Made by a program: the position numbers and the translations under genes
The notes under the pieces: generated by a model
Told to the model about the DNA's origin: nothing
Database searches by the model: none
What the model saw: only the letters and a program-made list of their open reading frames with translations
Shown here: positions 50,971-60,979 of the stretch, in pieces
Layout: every line of letters begins with the position of its first letter
Position numbering within the stretch: position 1 is the first letter of the stretch
NCBI GenBank assembly: GCA_013373445.1
Contig: JABXHV010000069.1
Coordinates: forward strand, 18,481 to 82,480
Length of the DNA: 64,000 bases
Direction: 5' to 3'
Source of the DNA: Paracoccaceae bacterium
Lineage (GTDB): Bacteria > Pseudomonadota > Alphaproteobacteria > Rhizobiales > Stappiaceae

Positions 50971-51816
50971 GTGCGAGCAATGAACAAACTTGGCCATCTG
51001 ATCAAACTGCCGCTTCTGGCCGGAGCATTTCTGACGCTGCTTCCACTGGAAGCACCGGCCGAGGCAGCCAAGGCAAAGATCGGCGGTCTTTATAATATAT
51101 CGATGGCCGGGTTCACCATTGGCCGCGGCTCGCTGTCCCTCGTCTATCAGGGCAACGCCTATTCCGCCAAGGTCACCATCGCACCTGCCGGCATCGGCAC
51201 CTTGTTCACAACCGGCAAGGGCGGCGCGGAAGCGTCCGGCTGGCTGGTGGGCTCAAAGGTCGTCCCTTCTCGCTATCGCATGGCCTCCCAGGCTGCCAAC
51301 CGTGATTTCTTCGTCGCATTGAGCCAAGGCTCCGGCCACATCCGCTCCGCAGACGTTTCACCCCAATTCAAACCGAACCCGGAACGCATCAAGGTCACCA
51401 AGCGCCATCGCTCAAATGCCGTTGACCCTCTCAGTGCTGCACTCGTACCAGTTCGCTCGGCCAAAAACGCTCTGGGCCCTGAGGCCTGCAAGCGCACCTT
51501 GCCGATTTTTGACGGCTGGACGCGCTTCGATATCAAGCTCAGCTACAAGGGCCTGCAGGAAGTCACAGGCGCCGGCTATGAGGGCATGGTCGTTGTGTGC
51601 AAGGCCAAATGGGTTCCCGTTGCTGGACACCGTCCATCCAAGGAGTCGGTGAAATACATGGCCAACGCGCCAATGGAGGCCTGGTTCGCACCGATGGGAC
51701 GCGACAACGTTCTGATACCGTATCGCATGTCTATCCAGACCAAGACCGGCCGCCTTCTGATTTCCGCCACCAAGCTCAACATCAATGGCAAAAGCCAGGA
51801 CAACGCTGCCAGATAG
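50971..51816 (+). CDS. DUF3108 domain-containing exported protein
   Basis: GTG start with SD GGAGG; signal peptide; GLYNISMAGFTIGRGSLSLVYQGNAYSAKVTIAPAGIGTLFTTG...VDPLSAALVPV...PYRMSIQTKTGRLLISATKL. Confidence 0.82.
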   Translation: MRAMNKLGHLIKLPLLAGAFLTLLPLEAPAEAAKAKIGGLYNISMAGFTIGRGSLSLVYQGNAYSAKVTIAPAGIGTLFTTGKGGAEASGWLVGSKVVPSRYRMASQAANRDFFVALSQGSGHIRSADVSPQFKPNPERIKVTKRHRSNAVDPLSAALVPVRSAKNALGPEACKRTLPIFDGWTRFDIKLSYKGLQEVTGAGYEGMVVVCKAKWVPVAGHRPSKESVKYMANAPMEAWFAPMGRDNVLIPYRMSIQTKTGRLLISATKLNINGKSQDNAAR

Positions 51817-52040
51817 GCATCATCCTGTCGGTCGGAAGGCATCAATGAAGCTTCAGATAAGCACATGGGGAGAGCGGTGAAATCGCCCTCCGGTCTTGCC
51901 TCCGCCGTATTCTCTTGATAGAGCCCTTTTGAGTGAAGCACTTGCCGTCTTGATACAGACAGGCACGTCCATACCATATTCGGCTGTAGCGCTTTCCATA
52001 TTCAGCGCACACTGTCAGGTCGTCCCGGGTAATAGAGTAC

Positions 52041-52997
52041 ATGCACAGCTATTTGGAATTCGAGAAACCAGTCGCCGACATTGAAGGCAAAATTCAGGAA
52101 CTTCGCGCTCTTGCAGCCGAAGGCGAAACCGTCAATCTACAAGACGAGATCGGGCGCCTGAACGAAAAGTCTCAACAGACACTCAGCGACATCTATTCCA
52201 AGCTCACCCCTTGGCAGAAGACACTCGTCGCCCGCCACCCGGACCGTCCGCACGCCCTGGATTACATTCAGGGCCTGATCGAAGATTTCACACCGCTGGC
52301 CGGCGACCGTAATTTTGCCGAAGACCACGCGCTGATCGCAGGCATTGGACGCTTCCGCGGACAGTCTGTTGCTATCCTGGCGCAGGAAAAAGGCAATGAC
52401 ACCCAGTCCCGCCTGAAGCACAATTTCGGCATGGCGCGTCCCGAGGGATACCGCAAGGCCGTCCGCATCATGGACATGGCAGAGCGGTTCTCTATTCCTG
52501 TTGTTTCCTTTGTTGACACCGCTGGAGCTTACCCAGGTGTTGGCGCAGAAGAGCGCGGCCAGGCAGAAGCCATTGCCCGTTCCACCGACAAGGGTCTTGG
52601 CCTTGGCGTACCTTCCATTTCATTGGTGATCGGCGAAGGCGGCTCCGGCGGAGCGATTGCCATTGCGACCGCAAGCCGGGTCCTGATGCTCGAACATGCG
52701 ATCTATTCTGTGATTTCACCGGAAGGGGCTGCTTCGATTCTGTGGCGCGACAGCGCACGCGCTCAAGACGCAGCCACCAACATGAAGATCACTGCAGAAG
52801 ACCTTCTGTCCATGAACGTCATCGACGGCATCATCAAGGAGCCAGTCGGCGGCGGACATCGCGGCAAGGAAGTTGTTATTGACCGTGCGGGCAATGCAAT
52901 CGAATCCGCCTTGAACGAAATGGCAGACATGACACCGGCCGAGATCCGCAAGCAACGCCGCGACAAATTCATGGCGATCGGCCGTACGCTGTCCTGA
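52041..52997 (+). CDS. accA: acetyl-CoA carboxylase carboxyltransferase subunit alpha
   Basis: YLEFEKPVADIEGKIQELRALA...LTPWQKTLVARHPDRPHALDYI...NFGMARPEGYRKAVRIMDMAERFSIPVVSFVDTAGAYPGVGAEERGQAEAIA. Confidence 0.98.
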   Translation: MHSYLEFEKPVADIEGKIQELRALAAEGETVNLQDEIGRLNEKSQQTLSDIYSKLTPWQKTLVARHPDRPHALDYIQGLIEDFTPLAGDRNFAEDHALIAGIGRFRGQSVAILAQEKGNDTQSRLKHNFGMARPEGYRKAVRIMDMAERFSIPVVSFVDTAGAYPGVGAEERGQAEAIARSTDKGLGLGVPSISLVIGEGGSGGAIAIATASRVLMLEHAIYSVISPEGAASILWRDSARAQDAATNMKITAEDLLSMNVIDGIIKEPVGGGHRGKEVVIDRAGNAIESALNEMADMTPAEIRKQRRDKFMAIGRTLS

Positions 52998-53176
52998 TCC
53001 TGTCCATAATTTGACCTGGCCTCTCCGGCAAACCATCGAAACCGACCGTTCCCAGGTCAAGAAAAGCATGCCCAAAAGCGGGATGTGCTTCTATGGCGGC
53101 TGGCCGGTGAACGGTCAGAACGATCTGCGTGCCCAGCTCATCGGACTTCAAAAAATCGACGGAGCGAGCATTGTCA

Positions 53177-53773
53177 TCAGCCGAGAAGCTGGCAGAGCAG
53201 CTTGACGGTTCGCTCAGACCGTTCTTGGCAAAACGTTTCAGATGGCTGCGGAAGACGTCCGATAACGCGCCTGATCTGCTGATCGCCAATCAACAGATCA
53301 AGATAAAGCGCCACGGCCTCACCTGTGTGCTCGAAGGTAATTGCGCCTTCATCTCGGGCGCGCAAGAACATCTTTTCCAAAAGCGGGAATACAGCCTCAC
53401 GCCCCTCCTTTGACAAGGTTGCGCCCAATTCACCACTGATGTCCGCTGCCGCCGCCCGGTTCAGCGCAATGGCCCTGTCGCCAGTGAGCAGAGCCAGCAG
53501 TTTCGGTCCAAGCGTGCTCAAGATGGACAGCGCGTCGTGATCAGACTCCAATTCGGCTTCCAGATGTTCCCTCACCTCTTCTGCATTGCGCCTGACGAGA
53601 GCCTGAAACAAACCCAGCTTGTCGCCATACCAGTTGTAGAGCGTCTCGTTCGATGCCTGCGCCTGTTTTGCAATGCCCTGCATAGACGCACCGCCAAAGC
53701 TCTTGGCCTCCAGCACCTCATAGGCTGCGTCTTCTATCTGCTGTTGGCGCAGCAGTTTTCTTTCTTCGCGCAT
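53177..53773 (-). CDS. TetR family transcriptional regulator
   Basis: IEDAAYEVLEAKSFGGASMQGIAKQAQASNETLYNWYGDKLGLFQALV. Confidence 0.93.
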   Translation of the reverse strand: MREERKLLRQQQIEDAAYEVLEAKSFGGASMQGIAKQAQASNETLYNWYGDKLGLFQALVRRNAEEVREHLEAELESDHDALSILSTLGPKLLALLTGDRAIALNRAAAADISGELGATLSKEGREAVFPLLEKMFLRARDEGAITFEHTGEAVALYLDLLIGDQQIRRVIGRLPQPSETFCQERSERTVKLLCQLLG

Positions 53774-53799
53774 TCTTTACTCCAAGATCTTGACAGAAA

Positions 53800-53845
53800 C
53801 CGTAACAAAGATTACGGATAATCGCAACCGTAACATTGATTACGC
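53800..53845. promoter_or_regulatory. two tandem TetR-operator-like dyads
   Basis: CCGTAACAAAGATTACGG (53800-53817) and CCGTAACATTGATTACGC (53828-53845), 28-bp register, in the divergent intergenic region. Confidence 0.7.
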
Positions 53846-53860
53846 TTTTGGAGACGGAAG

Positions 53861-54268
53861 ATGACCCAAAACGAACGCCAGACTCTTGCCGCGCTGAGCA
53901 CATTAATTCTGCTGCAACTCATCATGCTGTCGTCGCTCTATGCCGGCATCAGTCCGCATCCACCCGCGGCAACACCCTTCTTTGGGATTGCACCATTTGT
54001 TGGGGGTTCAGTGGCCATCGCCGTGGCGGCGATCATTGTAAAGCCGCTCGCATCCAAATGTGGCCACAGCCTGAGCATTCTGGCCGCACTGACGACGCTG
54101 GTGTCCTTCGGACCGCAAAAGTACCTTGACGCACAGTTTGCGCTGATCTGGCCCGCTGTGATCCTCGGCCAATGCGCAGCCCTGGTGATCTTTGTGCATG
54201 TTGTTAATGCCGCACGTCAAAAGGGTGAAACAGATCAAGTCGCAAAAGCTTGTGGAGGGTTGGTCTGA
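53861..54268 (+). CDS. hypothetical membrane protein (about 4 TM)
   Basis: LSTLILLQLIMLSSLYAGISPHPP...FVGGSVAIAVAAIIVKPLA...hydrophobic segments; under the dual dyad promoter. Confidence 0.75.
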   Translation: MTQNERQTLAALSTLILLQLIMLSSLYAGISPHPPAATPFFGIAPFVGGSVAIAVAAIIVKPLASKCGHSLSILAALTTLVSFGPQKYLDAQFALIWPAVILGQCAALVIFVHVVNAARQKGETDQVAKACGGLV

Positions 54269-54771
54269 TGCCACGCTTTCTCATGCCGATGTCGATGCTC
54301 TCCCTCTTGAGCATCGGTGCTGTTTTCGGGTTTTTCTATGCTTGGGTCTGTTCGACCATGTGGGGCCTTGATGCGGCTGACCCTCGTGTTGCGATCAGTG
54401 CAATGCAAGCGATGAATGCCTCTGTCCGAAACGCTGTTTTCTTCCCGGCGTTCTTTCTCACACCGGTCTTTCTGGCCATAACCGCGTTTATAGCGAACCG
54501 ACAACGCAGGGCGAGATCAGCCGTTCTCTTCGCTGCTGCGGCGGCGGTATATTTCACCGGGGCACTAATGGTCACCGCCATTGTCAACGTGCCAATGAAT
54601 GAAGCACTTGCACTGGTGATCGTGCCGGCAGACAGCGCCGCTGCAGCCGACCTATGGCGGGATTACTCGGCGCCGTGGCAATTTTGGAATACTATCAGAA
54701 CCTTTGTTAGCGGGTGCGCACTGCTACTAACAGGCCTCGCCATCTATTTCCTGAGGCCGGAGACAACTTGA
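54268..54771 (+). CDS. DUF1772/anthrone oxygenase-like membrane protein
   Basis: FGFFYAWVCSTMWGLDAADPRVAISAMQAMNASVRNAVFFPAFFLTPVFLAITAF...VTAIVNVPMNEAL...WRDYSAPWQFWNTIRTFVSGCALLL; ATG 54268 overlaps the upstream stop. Confidence 0.82.
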   Translation: MPRFLMPMSMLSLLSIGAVFGFFYAWVCSTMWGLDAADPRVAISAMQAMNASVRNAVFFPAFFLTPVFLAITAFIANRQRRARSAVLFAAAAAVYFTGALMVTAIVNVPMNEALALVIVPADSAAAADLWRDYSAPWQFWNTIRTFVSGCALLLTGLAIYFLRPETT

Positions 54772-55009
54772 TCGAGTTTCCCTTTCCAACAATGATCCGG
54801 GTCCTCGCCGGCACGCCCGTGTAGACAACACTCAGGCGCATCGGGAGGCGCACTCTCCTGGTCACCAAGCCAAGCAAAATTTAACCAAGGGAAGGCCTTG
54901 GCCTTGCCTTCTTGCATCACCAACTTGTCATGTGACTTTGTCCTGAAAATCCGCCAAACGCTTGCCAGCACCACCAAGTCCTGACAGCTTAAAGGAAGTT
55001 GGTAACAAG

Positions 55010-55040
55010 TGGTCAACCATAACCGGTTAGGTTTTGACCA
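55010..55040. promoter_or_regulatory. hyphenated dyad upstream of L,D-transpeptidase gene
   Basis: TGGTCAA...AACCGGTT...TTGACCA centred on 55024. Confidence 0.4.
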
Positions 55041-55106
55041 TTCTGCAGCCGCATTCTTGCACTAAGATCGCCTGCACCGCGTAGATACAACGAGTACGAG
55101 GCTCCG

Positions 55107-56303
55107 ATGGCCCGCCTGTCACATGTAGAAACTTCAAAAGCCCACCAACGTGTTGCCCACTCTAGTCGGCCGTTGCGAGTGCTTTCTGCGGTGATGCTAG
55201 CAGGACTTGTTGTCGCCGGGTGCCAGGGCGATGAATACGGCTATGGCCCCAAGGCCGAGCGTCCGGTTTCCTCGCAAATCAAGCAATCAATGAAAGCGAT
55301 GGACATGTCGGCGACATCGCCGATCATGGTGCGTATCTTCAAGGAAGAAAACGAGCTCGAAGTCTGGAAGCAAAAGCGCAACGGCAAATACGCGCTGCTG
55401 GAAACTTTCGAGATCTGCAAATGGTCCGGCAAGGTTGGCCCGAAATTCAAGGAAGGCGACCGCCAGGCTCCGGAAGGCTACTACGAGATCACTCCGGGCC
55501 TGATGAACCCGCGCTCCAACTATCATCTGGCATTCAACCTCGGATACCCGAACCAATACGACCGTTCGCACGGCCGCACCGGATCGCATCTGATGGTTCA
55601 CGGCGCCTGCTCGTCACGCGGCTGCTATGCCATGACAGACCAACAGGTCCAGGACATCTATGCGCTCGCACGCGACAGCTTTAAAGGCGGTCAGCGCTCC
55701 TTCCAGGTGCAAGCCTATCCTTTCCACCTGACGCCGGAAAATCTCGCAAGGCATCGGGACAGCGAGCATATGGAATTCTGGCAGATGCTGAAGGTTGGCT
55801 ACGATCACTTCGAGCTGACGAACATGCCGCCGAAAGTAGATGTGTGCGAAAAGAAGTATGTCTTCAACGCACAGACCTTGAAGCCGAACGCCCGTTTCCG
55901 CGCATCAGCAACCTGTCCCGAGTATCAGATCACCCCGATGCTGGAAAACGCCGTCCTTGCCAAACAGACCAAGGACCAGGCGGAATTCGAGACGATTGTT
56001 GCCAAGCTCGAGGCGAAAGAAGAACGCGAGAAGCGTTGGGCTAAAACCGAAAGCTCAATCGCATCATTCGTCAAAGGCGGCCAACCAGCTGTCGATGAAC
56101 TCGCCGGCGACGACGCACAGACCAGTGAGGTTGCCCTGTCACGGGCAAAACCTGAGACCGGCAGCGAAATCGGCTATACGAAAAAGCAGTCCGCTGGAAG
56201 TTTCCTGAAAAAATGGCTGCCGTTCGGCACCAACAAGGAAGAAGCAAAAGCAGCCTCAGAGTCTGTTTCAGCCATCGACATCACACCCGCCGAAAAGCCT
56301 TAA
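55107..56303 (+). CDS. L,D-transpeptidase family (YkuD/YafK-like) lipoprotein
   Basis: Lipobox LVVAGC; catalytic motif GSHLMVHGACSSRGCYAMTDQQVQDIYALARDSF. Confidence 0.9.
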   Translation: MARLSHVETSKAHQRVAHSSRPLRVLSAVMLAGLVVAGCQGDEYGYGPKAERPVSSQIKQSMKAMDMSATSPIMVRIFKEENELEVWKQKRNGKYALLETFEICKWSGKVGPKFKEGDRQAPEGYYEITPGLMNPRSNYHLAFNLGYPNQYDRSHGRTGSHLMVHGACSSRGCYAMTDQQVQDIYALARDSFKGGQRSFQVQAYPFHLTPENLARHRDSEHMEFWQMLKVGYDHFELTNMPPKVDVCEKKYVFNAQTLKPNARFRASATCPEYQITPMLENAVLAKQTKDQAEFETIVAKLEAKEEREKRWAKTESSIASFVKGGQPAVDELAGDDAQTSEVALSRAKPETGSEIGYTKKQSAGSFLKKWLPFGTNKEEAKAASESVSAIDITPAEKP

Positions 56304-57241
56304 AGACCAACAGGACTTGGTGACACCCGGCGGCGTGCTTCCATGACACGGCGGGTTGAGACCATTGCCATCGGCTGCGCGATGGAATCCTGTTCTTGCG
56401 GCAGCAGCAGTTCATCTGCGCCTTGCTTGACACTCCGGGCCACCACTTCAAAGGTTGAAGCCGCGCTGCGCATCAGCGCATCTTCGTCCGAGCGTCCCGC
56501 CAGTATGTTCGACAACAACAACCCTGAGATCAGATCCCCGGTGCCGTTTGGAGGCTTCGGCATGCTTTGGTGCTCTGCGGCCAATGCTGCCTTTTGCGTG
56601 ACCAGCAGATTGGAAATGGAGTTCCGGCGCATGGCAGGAGATGACGTCACCAGAACGCGGTCGCTGCCCAACTGGCGCGCGGCGTTCAGCGCTTGCGTTT
56701 CCGTCTCCACCTGCTGGTCTGTCAGCCATCCAAGCTCGAAGCGGTTCGGCGTGACAATATCGGCCAGCGGAACAAGCTCATCGCGCACGGCTTCGGCAGT
56801 CGGTTCCGGAATGTAGAGCCCACCATGATCTTCACTGAAATGATCGCCCATGACAGGGTCACACAGATAAAGCGCTTCGGGTGACGCCGTTTTGACGGCC
56901 TTGACCAGTTTGGCAATCGCGGCTGCCTGTTCGGGTCCACCGAGATAACCGGTGATAACGCCGCGGATTTCACCCAGCTTTTCAGAACCCGCAAGGTCAT
57001 CGATCAGCGCAGCAAAGTCAGACACAGGCGGCACAATACGCGTCGCCTTGCCATGTCCCGGATGCCATGGCAGCAAGATCGTCGGGACAAACCAGACATT
57101 GTGGCCAAGCCGCTCCAGAGCAAACAGCAATCCCCGGCCACTGATCCCGCCTCGGACCACCTGGGAGGTCACAACCAAAATAGTTGGTGCGGAAGCAGAC
57201 GGCTTTTCAGGGACGTGTGCCATTGGCTGCGTATCAGTCAT
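56300..57241 (-). CDS. pdxY: pyridoxal kinase
   Basis: ILVVTSQVVRGGISGRGLLFALERLGHNVWFVPTILLPWHPGHG...LYLCDPVMGD...DIVTPNRFELGWLTDQ...GTGDLISGLLLSN. Confidence 0.88.
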   Translation of the reverse strand: MTDTQPMAHVPEKPSASAPTILVVTSQVVRGGISGRGLLFALERLGHNVWFVPTILLPWHPGHGKATRIVPPVSDFAALIDDLAGSEKLGEIRGVITGYLGGPEQAAAIAKLVKAVKTASPEALYLCDPVMGDHFSEDHGGLYIPEPTAEAVRDELVPLADIVTPNRFELGWLTDQQVETETQALNAARQLGSDRVLVTSSPAMRRNSISNLLVTQKAALAAEHQSMPKPPNGTGDLISGLLLSNILAGRSDEDALMRSAASTFEVVARSVKQGADELLLPQEQDSIAQPMAMVSTRRVMEARRRVSPSPVGL

Positions 57242-57254
57242 TTAAGAGGGATCC

Positions 57255-58514
57255 TCAGGCGTCTTCGCTCACCGAAGTGGAAGCAGTACCGTAGCGCTTT
57301 TCGATATAGTCGAAAACCATTTGCTTGAACTCGTCGGCGATACCTTCACCGCGCAGCGTCGTCACCTTTTCGCCGTCGACGAAGACTGGTGCAGATGGTG
57401 TCTCACCTGTACCTGGCAACGAAATGCCAATGTCGGCATGTTTGGATTCGCCCGGACCATTCACGATGCAGCCCATGACAGCAACATTCAGGCTTTCAAC
57501 GCCAGGGTATTGCTCACGCCAGCTCGGCATGGATGTGCGGATGTGATCCTGAATGTCGCTTGCCAGCTCCTGGAAGACAGTGGACGTCGTGCGACCACAT
57601 CCCGGGCATGCCGCAACAACCGGCACGAAGGCCCGGAAGCCCATGACCTGCAACAGCTCCTGCGCGACCTGCACTTCGCGGGTACGGTCACCGCCAGGCT
57701 CGGGCGTCAAAGACACGCGGATCGTATCGCCGATGCCTTGCTGCAAAAGAATGCCCATCGAAGCTGCCGAGGACACAATGCCTTTTGTGCCCATGCCCGC
57801 CTCGGTCAAGCCGAGATGCAGGGCGTAGTCACAGCGTTGTGCCAGATCAGCATAAACAGCAATCAGGTCCTGAACCTGCGAGACTTTCGCAGACAGGATG
57901 ATCTTGTCGCGGCTCATGCCAAGACCTTCAGCGCGCTCAGCCGAAAGCAGACCGGACTGGATAATCGCTTCACGCATCACAGCTTGAGCCGACACCGGCG
58001 CCTTGCTGACAGCATTTTCGTCCATCAGCTTTGTCAGGAGCTCCTGATCCAGCGATCCCCAGTTCACACCAATTCGCACAGCCTTGTCGTGCTTCATCGC
58101 GATTTCGATAATCTGGGAAAACTGCGTGTCACGCTTGGCCTTGAAGCCGACATTGCCCGGATTGATCCGGTATTTGTCCAACGCCGCCGCACAGTCAGGA
58201 TAATCATTCAAGAGCTTGTGGCCGATGTAGTGGAAGTCTCCCACCAGCGGCACATCGATGCCAATCCGGTCCAGCCGTTCCCGGATGTGCGCCACCTGGG
58301 CAGCAGCTTCCGGGCGGTCGACGGTGATCCGCACGAGTTCAGAACCCGCGCGAGCTAAAGCTGCAACCTGTGCAACCGTCGCATCGGCGTCGGCCGTATC
58401 GGTGTTGGTCATTGACTGCACAACCACCGGCGCATCACCGCCCACGACAACATTGCCGACCTTCACAGGTACGGAACGACGGCGGGGGAGTTGCTTGGCA
58501 AAGTTATCGATCAT
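57255..58514 (-). CDS. ispG: flavodoxin-dependent 4-hydroxy-3-methylbut-2-enyl-diphosphate synthase
   Basis: [64 protein letters not shown]...CPGCGRT...[10 protein letters not shown]. Confidence 0.98.
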   Translation of the reverse strand: MIDNFAKQLPRRRSVPVKVGNVVVGGDAPVVVQSMTNTDTADADATVAQVAALARAGSELVRITVDRPEAAAQVAHIRERLDRIGIDVPLVGDFHYIGHKLLNDYPDCAAALDKYRINPGNVGFKAKRDTQFSQIIEIAMKHDKAVRIGVNWGSLDQELLTKLMDENAVSKAPVSAQAVMREAIIQSGLLSAERAEGLGMSRDKIILSAKVSQVQDLIAVYADLAQRCDYALHLGLTEAGMGTKGIVSSAASMGILLQQGIGDTIRVSLTPEPGGDRTREVQVAQELLQVMGFRAFVPVVAACPGCGRTTSTVFQELASDIQDHIRTSMPSWREQYPGVESLNVAVMGCIVNGPGESKHADIGISLPGTGETPSAPVFVDGEKVTTLRGEGIADEFKQMVFDYIEKRYGTASTSVSEDA

Positions 58515-58674
58515 CAGGACAGACCATTTCACTACGACAAGCCGCGATCATGTCGCGGGCTTCGCTGTTATGTAAGGCCTGATTAGTGCCCTGCAAGCAA
58601 AAGGGCAATGGTGGTTGTGAAATATCATTTCCAAATGCGCATCACAAACGCTTTTCACATCGACCTAAGCCAGA

Positions 58675-59670
58675 TCAAACCACGCTGATAATCGCCTTGA
58701 TGACGGTGTCCCGATCCTGCGACCACAAAGGCAAATCCTGCGCCGCCCGTTCAAGGGTCGTCTCGTGGGTCTTGATCTGATCCGTATCGATCTTGCCGCT
58801 GCGAATGGCTTCAATCACGAATTCAAAATCCGCATTCAGAGCGTTGCGCGATGAGATCAGGGTCGTCTCGCGCTTGTGGAACTCGGGATCGGCAAACACC
58901 AGATCCTCTTTCACGACACTCACAAGCGTGTAGGTCCCGCCATTGGCGACATAGGACAGACCGCCATTCATCGCCTTGATGTTTCCGGTCGCGTCAAACA
59001 CATGAGTGGCGCTCGATGTCAGGCTGTCAGGCTCCGCCGACAGGATGTTCAACGTCTCAAAGCCAAAACGATCACGCACCATCTTCAGCTTTTCATCTGA
59101 CACATCCGCAATGGTCACCGCGGCTCCGTCAATACGGGCAAACAGCGCCGTTGCAAGGCCGATTGGGCCGGCACCGACAACAAGGGTCGGAGCGTCCTTC
59201 AAGACACGTGTACGTGCGACAGCATGGCGCCCGATCGCCAGAAATTCCACCATAGCCGCCTGATCAGCGCTCAGGCCATCTGCTGCAATCAAATTGCTGG
59301 CCGGAACAGCAATACGTTCGACCATCGCCCCGTCACGGTGCACACCAAGAACCTGAATCGCCTCGCAGCAATTGGGCTTGGAGAGCTTGCAGGCGTGACA
59401 CGTTCCGCAGGCAAGGTATGGGTTCAGGATCACCAGATCGCCTTGCGACAACCGGCCATCCGAATACCCTGCACCCACACGGGCAGAAACCTCATGTCCC
59501 ATAATCCGAGGATAGGCCAGATAGGGCTGGTTGCCGGTGTAAATATGGTAGTCGGTACCGCAAATGCCCACACGCTGCACATCAAGCGGGACCCAACCCT
59601 CTGGCACAACCATTTCAGCAACATCATCAAAGCTCAGTTGCTCTGGTGCGTGACAGACCAAACCCTTCAT
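58675..59670 (-). CDS. zinc-binding alcohol dehydrogenase (sugar/polyol dehydrogenase, LgoD-like)
   Basis: VQRVGICGTDYHIYTGNQPYLAYPRIMGHEVSARV...YLACGTCHACKLSKPNCCEAIQVLGVHRDG...VVGAGPIGLATALFA. Confidence 0.9.
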   Translation of the reverse strand: MKGLVCHAPEQLSFDDVAEMVVPEGWVPLDVQRVGICGTDYHIYTGNQPYLAYPRIMGHEVSARVGAGYSDGRLSQGDLVILNPYLACGTCHACKLSKPNCCEAIQVLGVHRDGAMVERIAVPASNLIAADGLSADQAAMVEFLAIGRHAVARTRVLKDAPTLVVGAGPIGLATALFARIDGAAVTIADVSDEKLKMVRDRFGFETLNILSAEPDSLTSSATHVFDATGNIKAMNGGLSYVANGGTYTLVSVVKEDLVFADPEFHKRETTLISSRNALNADFEFVIEAIRSGKIDTDQIKTHETTLERAAQDLPLWSQDRDTVIKAIISVV

Positions 59671-59695
59671 TTCAAAGGCTCCCGTTGAGGACGGA

Positions 59696-60979
59696 TCAAT
59701 TTCCGCGATAAAGGACTTCTGGAAGATACAGCGTCAGTTCCGGCACATAAGTCAGAAGCAGCAGAACGACAACCAACGGCACCACGAATGGCAAGGTTGC
59801 TCGCACGCATTGCTCGAACGGCACCTGAGAGACCTTCGACAGGACAAACAGCACCATCCCGACCGGCGGTGTGAGAAGACCAATCATCAGGTTCAGGATA
59901 ACGATGACGCCCAGATGGACCGGATCAACACCGATCTGAGTGGCAATCGGCAACAGCACCGGCACCAGGATCGAGATCGCCGCAATCGTTTCCATGAACA
60001 AGCCGATCACCAGAACAACCAGCATGATCAAAAGCAGAATGATGTACTTGTTGTCGGTCAGGCCCAGCAGAAGATCGGCAAACTGCGCCGCCGCCTGGTT
60101 GGCCGTCAGGATCCAGGCGAAGACCGTCGCCGTTCCCACAATCATCATCACGGAGGCCGTCGTTTCGATGGTTTCCATCGACACCCGCACGAATGAACGC
60201 AGATCCAGTGTGCGGTAGACGATAACACCAAGCAGGAGGGCGTAAGCCGCGGCACAAACGGCCGCTTCGGTCGGCGTGAAGGCACCGGAGACAATACCGC
60301 CAACGATGATCGCAGGCGTCATCAATGGCAGGAAGGCGGAACCAAAGGAGCGACCAATGTTGCTGACGCTGAAGTTGGCATCACGCGGATAGTTCCGGCG
60401 CACGGAATACCACCAGACCATCAACATCAGCGAGGCTGCCATCAACAGGCCCGGGATGATCCCGGCGACAAACAATTCGCCAATCGAAACGGACGCCATC
60501 ACACCGTAAATCACCAACGGCAGGGACGGCGGAATGATCGGACCGATCGTGGAAGATGCAGCTGTCACACCGACAGAGAAATCATCATCATAACCGGCTT
60601 CGCGCATTGCCTTGATTTCGATGGCGCCAAGACCACCGGCATCAGCAACGGCTGCTCCGGACATTCCGGCAAAAATGATACTGGCGCCGACATTCACATG
60701 TCCAAGGCCACCAGGCATCCAGCCCACGAGGGAACGGGCGAAGCCGAAGATCCGGCTCGTAATGCCGGACACATTCATCAAGGCACCGGCAAGAATGAAG
60801 AACGGGATCGCCAGCAGAGGAAAGCTGTTCATGCCGTTGATCATGTTGTGCATCAACAAGACCGGAGGCATGCCTTCAATCAGGATGTAGCCAATGGATG
60901 AAAGACCGAGGGCGAAAGCAATCGGCACCCGCAAAAGCATGAGCGCAAAAAGCGAGGCAAACAATACAATAAGTGTCAT
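59696..60979 (-). CDS. TRAP transporter large permease, DctM family
   Basis: ALMLLRVPIAFALGLSSIGYILIEG...AIPFFILAGALMNVSGITSRIFGFARSLVGWMPGGLGHVNVGASIIFAGMSGAAVADAGGLGAIEIKAM. Confidence 0.97.
   Translation of the reverse strand: MTLIVLFASLFALMLLRVPIAFALGLSSIGYILIEGMPPVLLMHNMINGMNSFPLLAIPFFILAGALMNVSGITSRIFGFARSLVGWMPGGLGHVNVGASIIFAGMSGAAVADAGGLGAIEIKAMREAGYDDDFSVGVTAASSTIGPIIPPSLPLVIYGVMASVSIGELFVAGIIPGLLMAASLMLMVWWYSVRRNYPRDANFSVSNIGRSFGSAFLPLMTPAIIVGGIVSGAFTPTEAAVCAAAYALLLGVIVYRTLDLRSFVRVSMETIETTASVMMIVGTATVFAWILTANQAAAQFADLLLGLTDNKYIILLLIMLVVLVIGLFMETIAAISILVPVLLPIATQIGVDPVHLGVIVILNLMIGLLTPPVGMVLFVLSKVSQVPFEQCVRATLPFVVPLVVVLLLLTYVPELTLYLPEVLYRGN

Noticed and set aside
54744-55016. 90-aa minus-strand ORF in the gap before the L,D-transpeptidase
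   Set aside because: No RBS, no domain; composition unlike neighbouring genes.
57321-58358. 345-aa plus-strand ORF antisense to ispG
   Set aside because: ispG on the minus strand is unambiguous; the antisense product is low-quality and Arg/His-rich.
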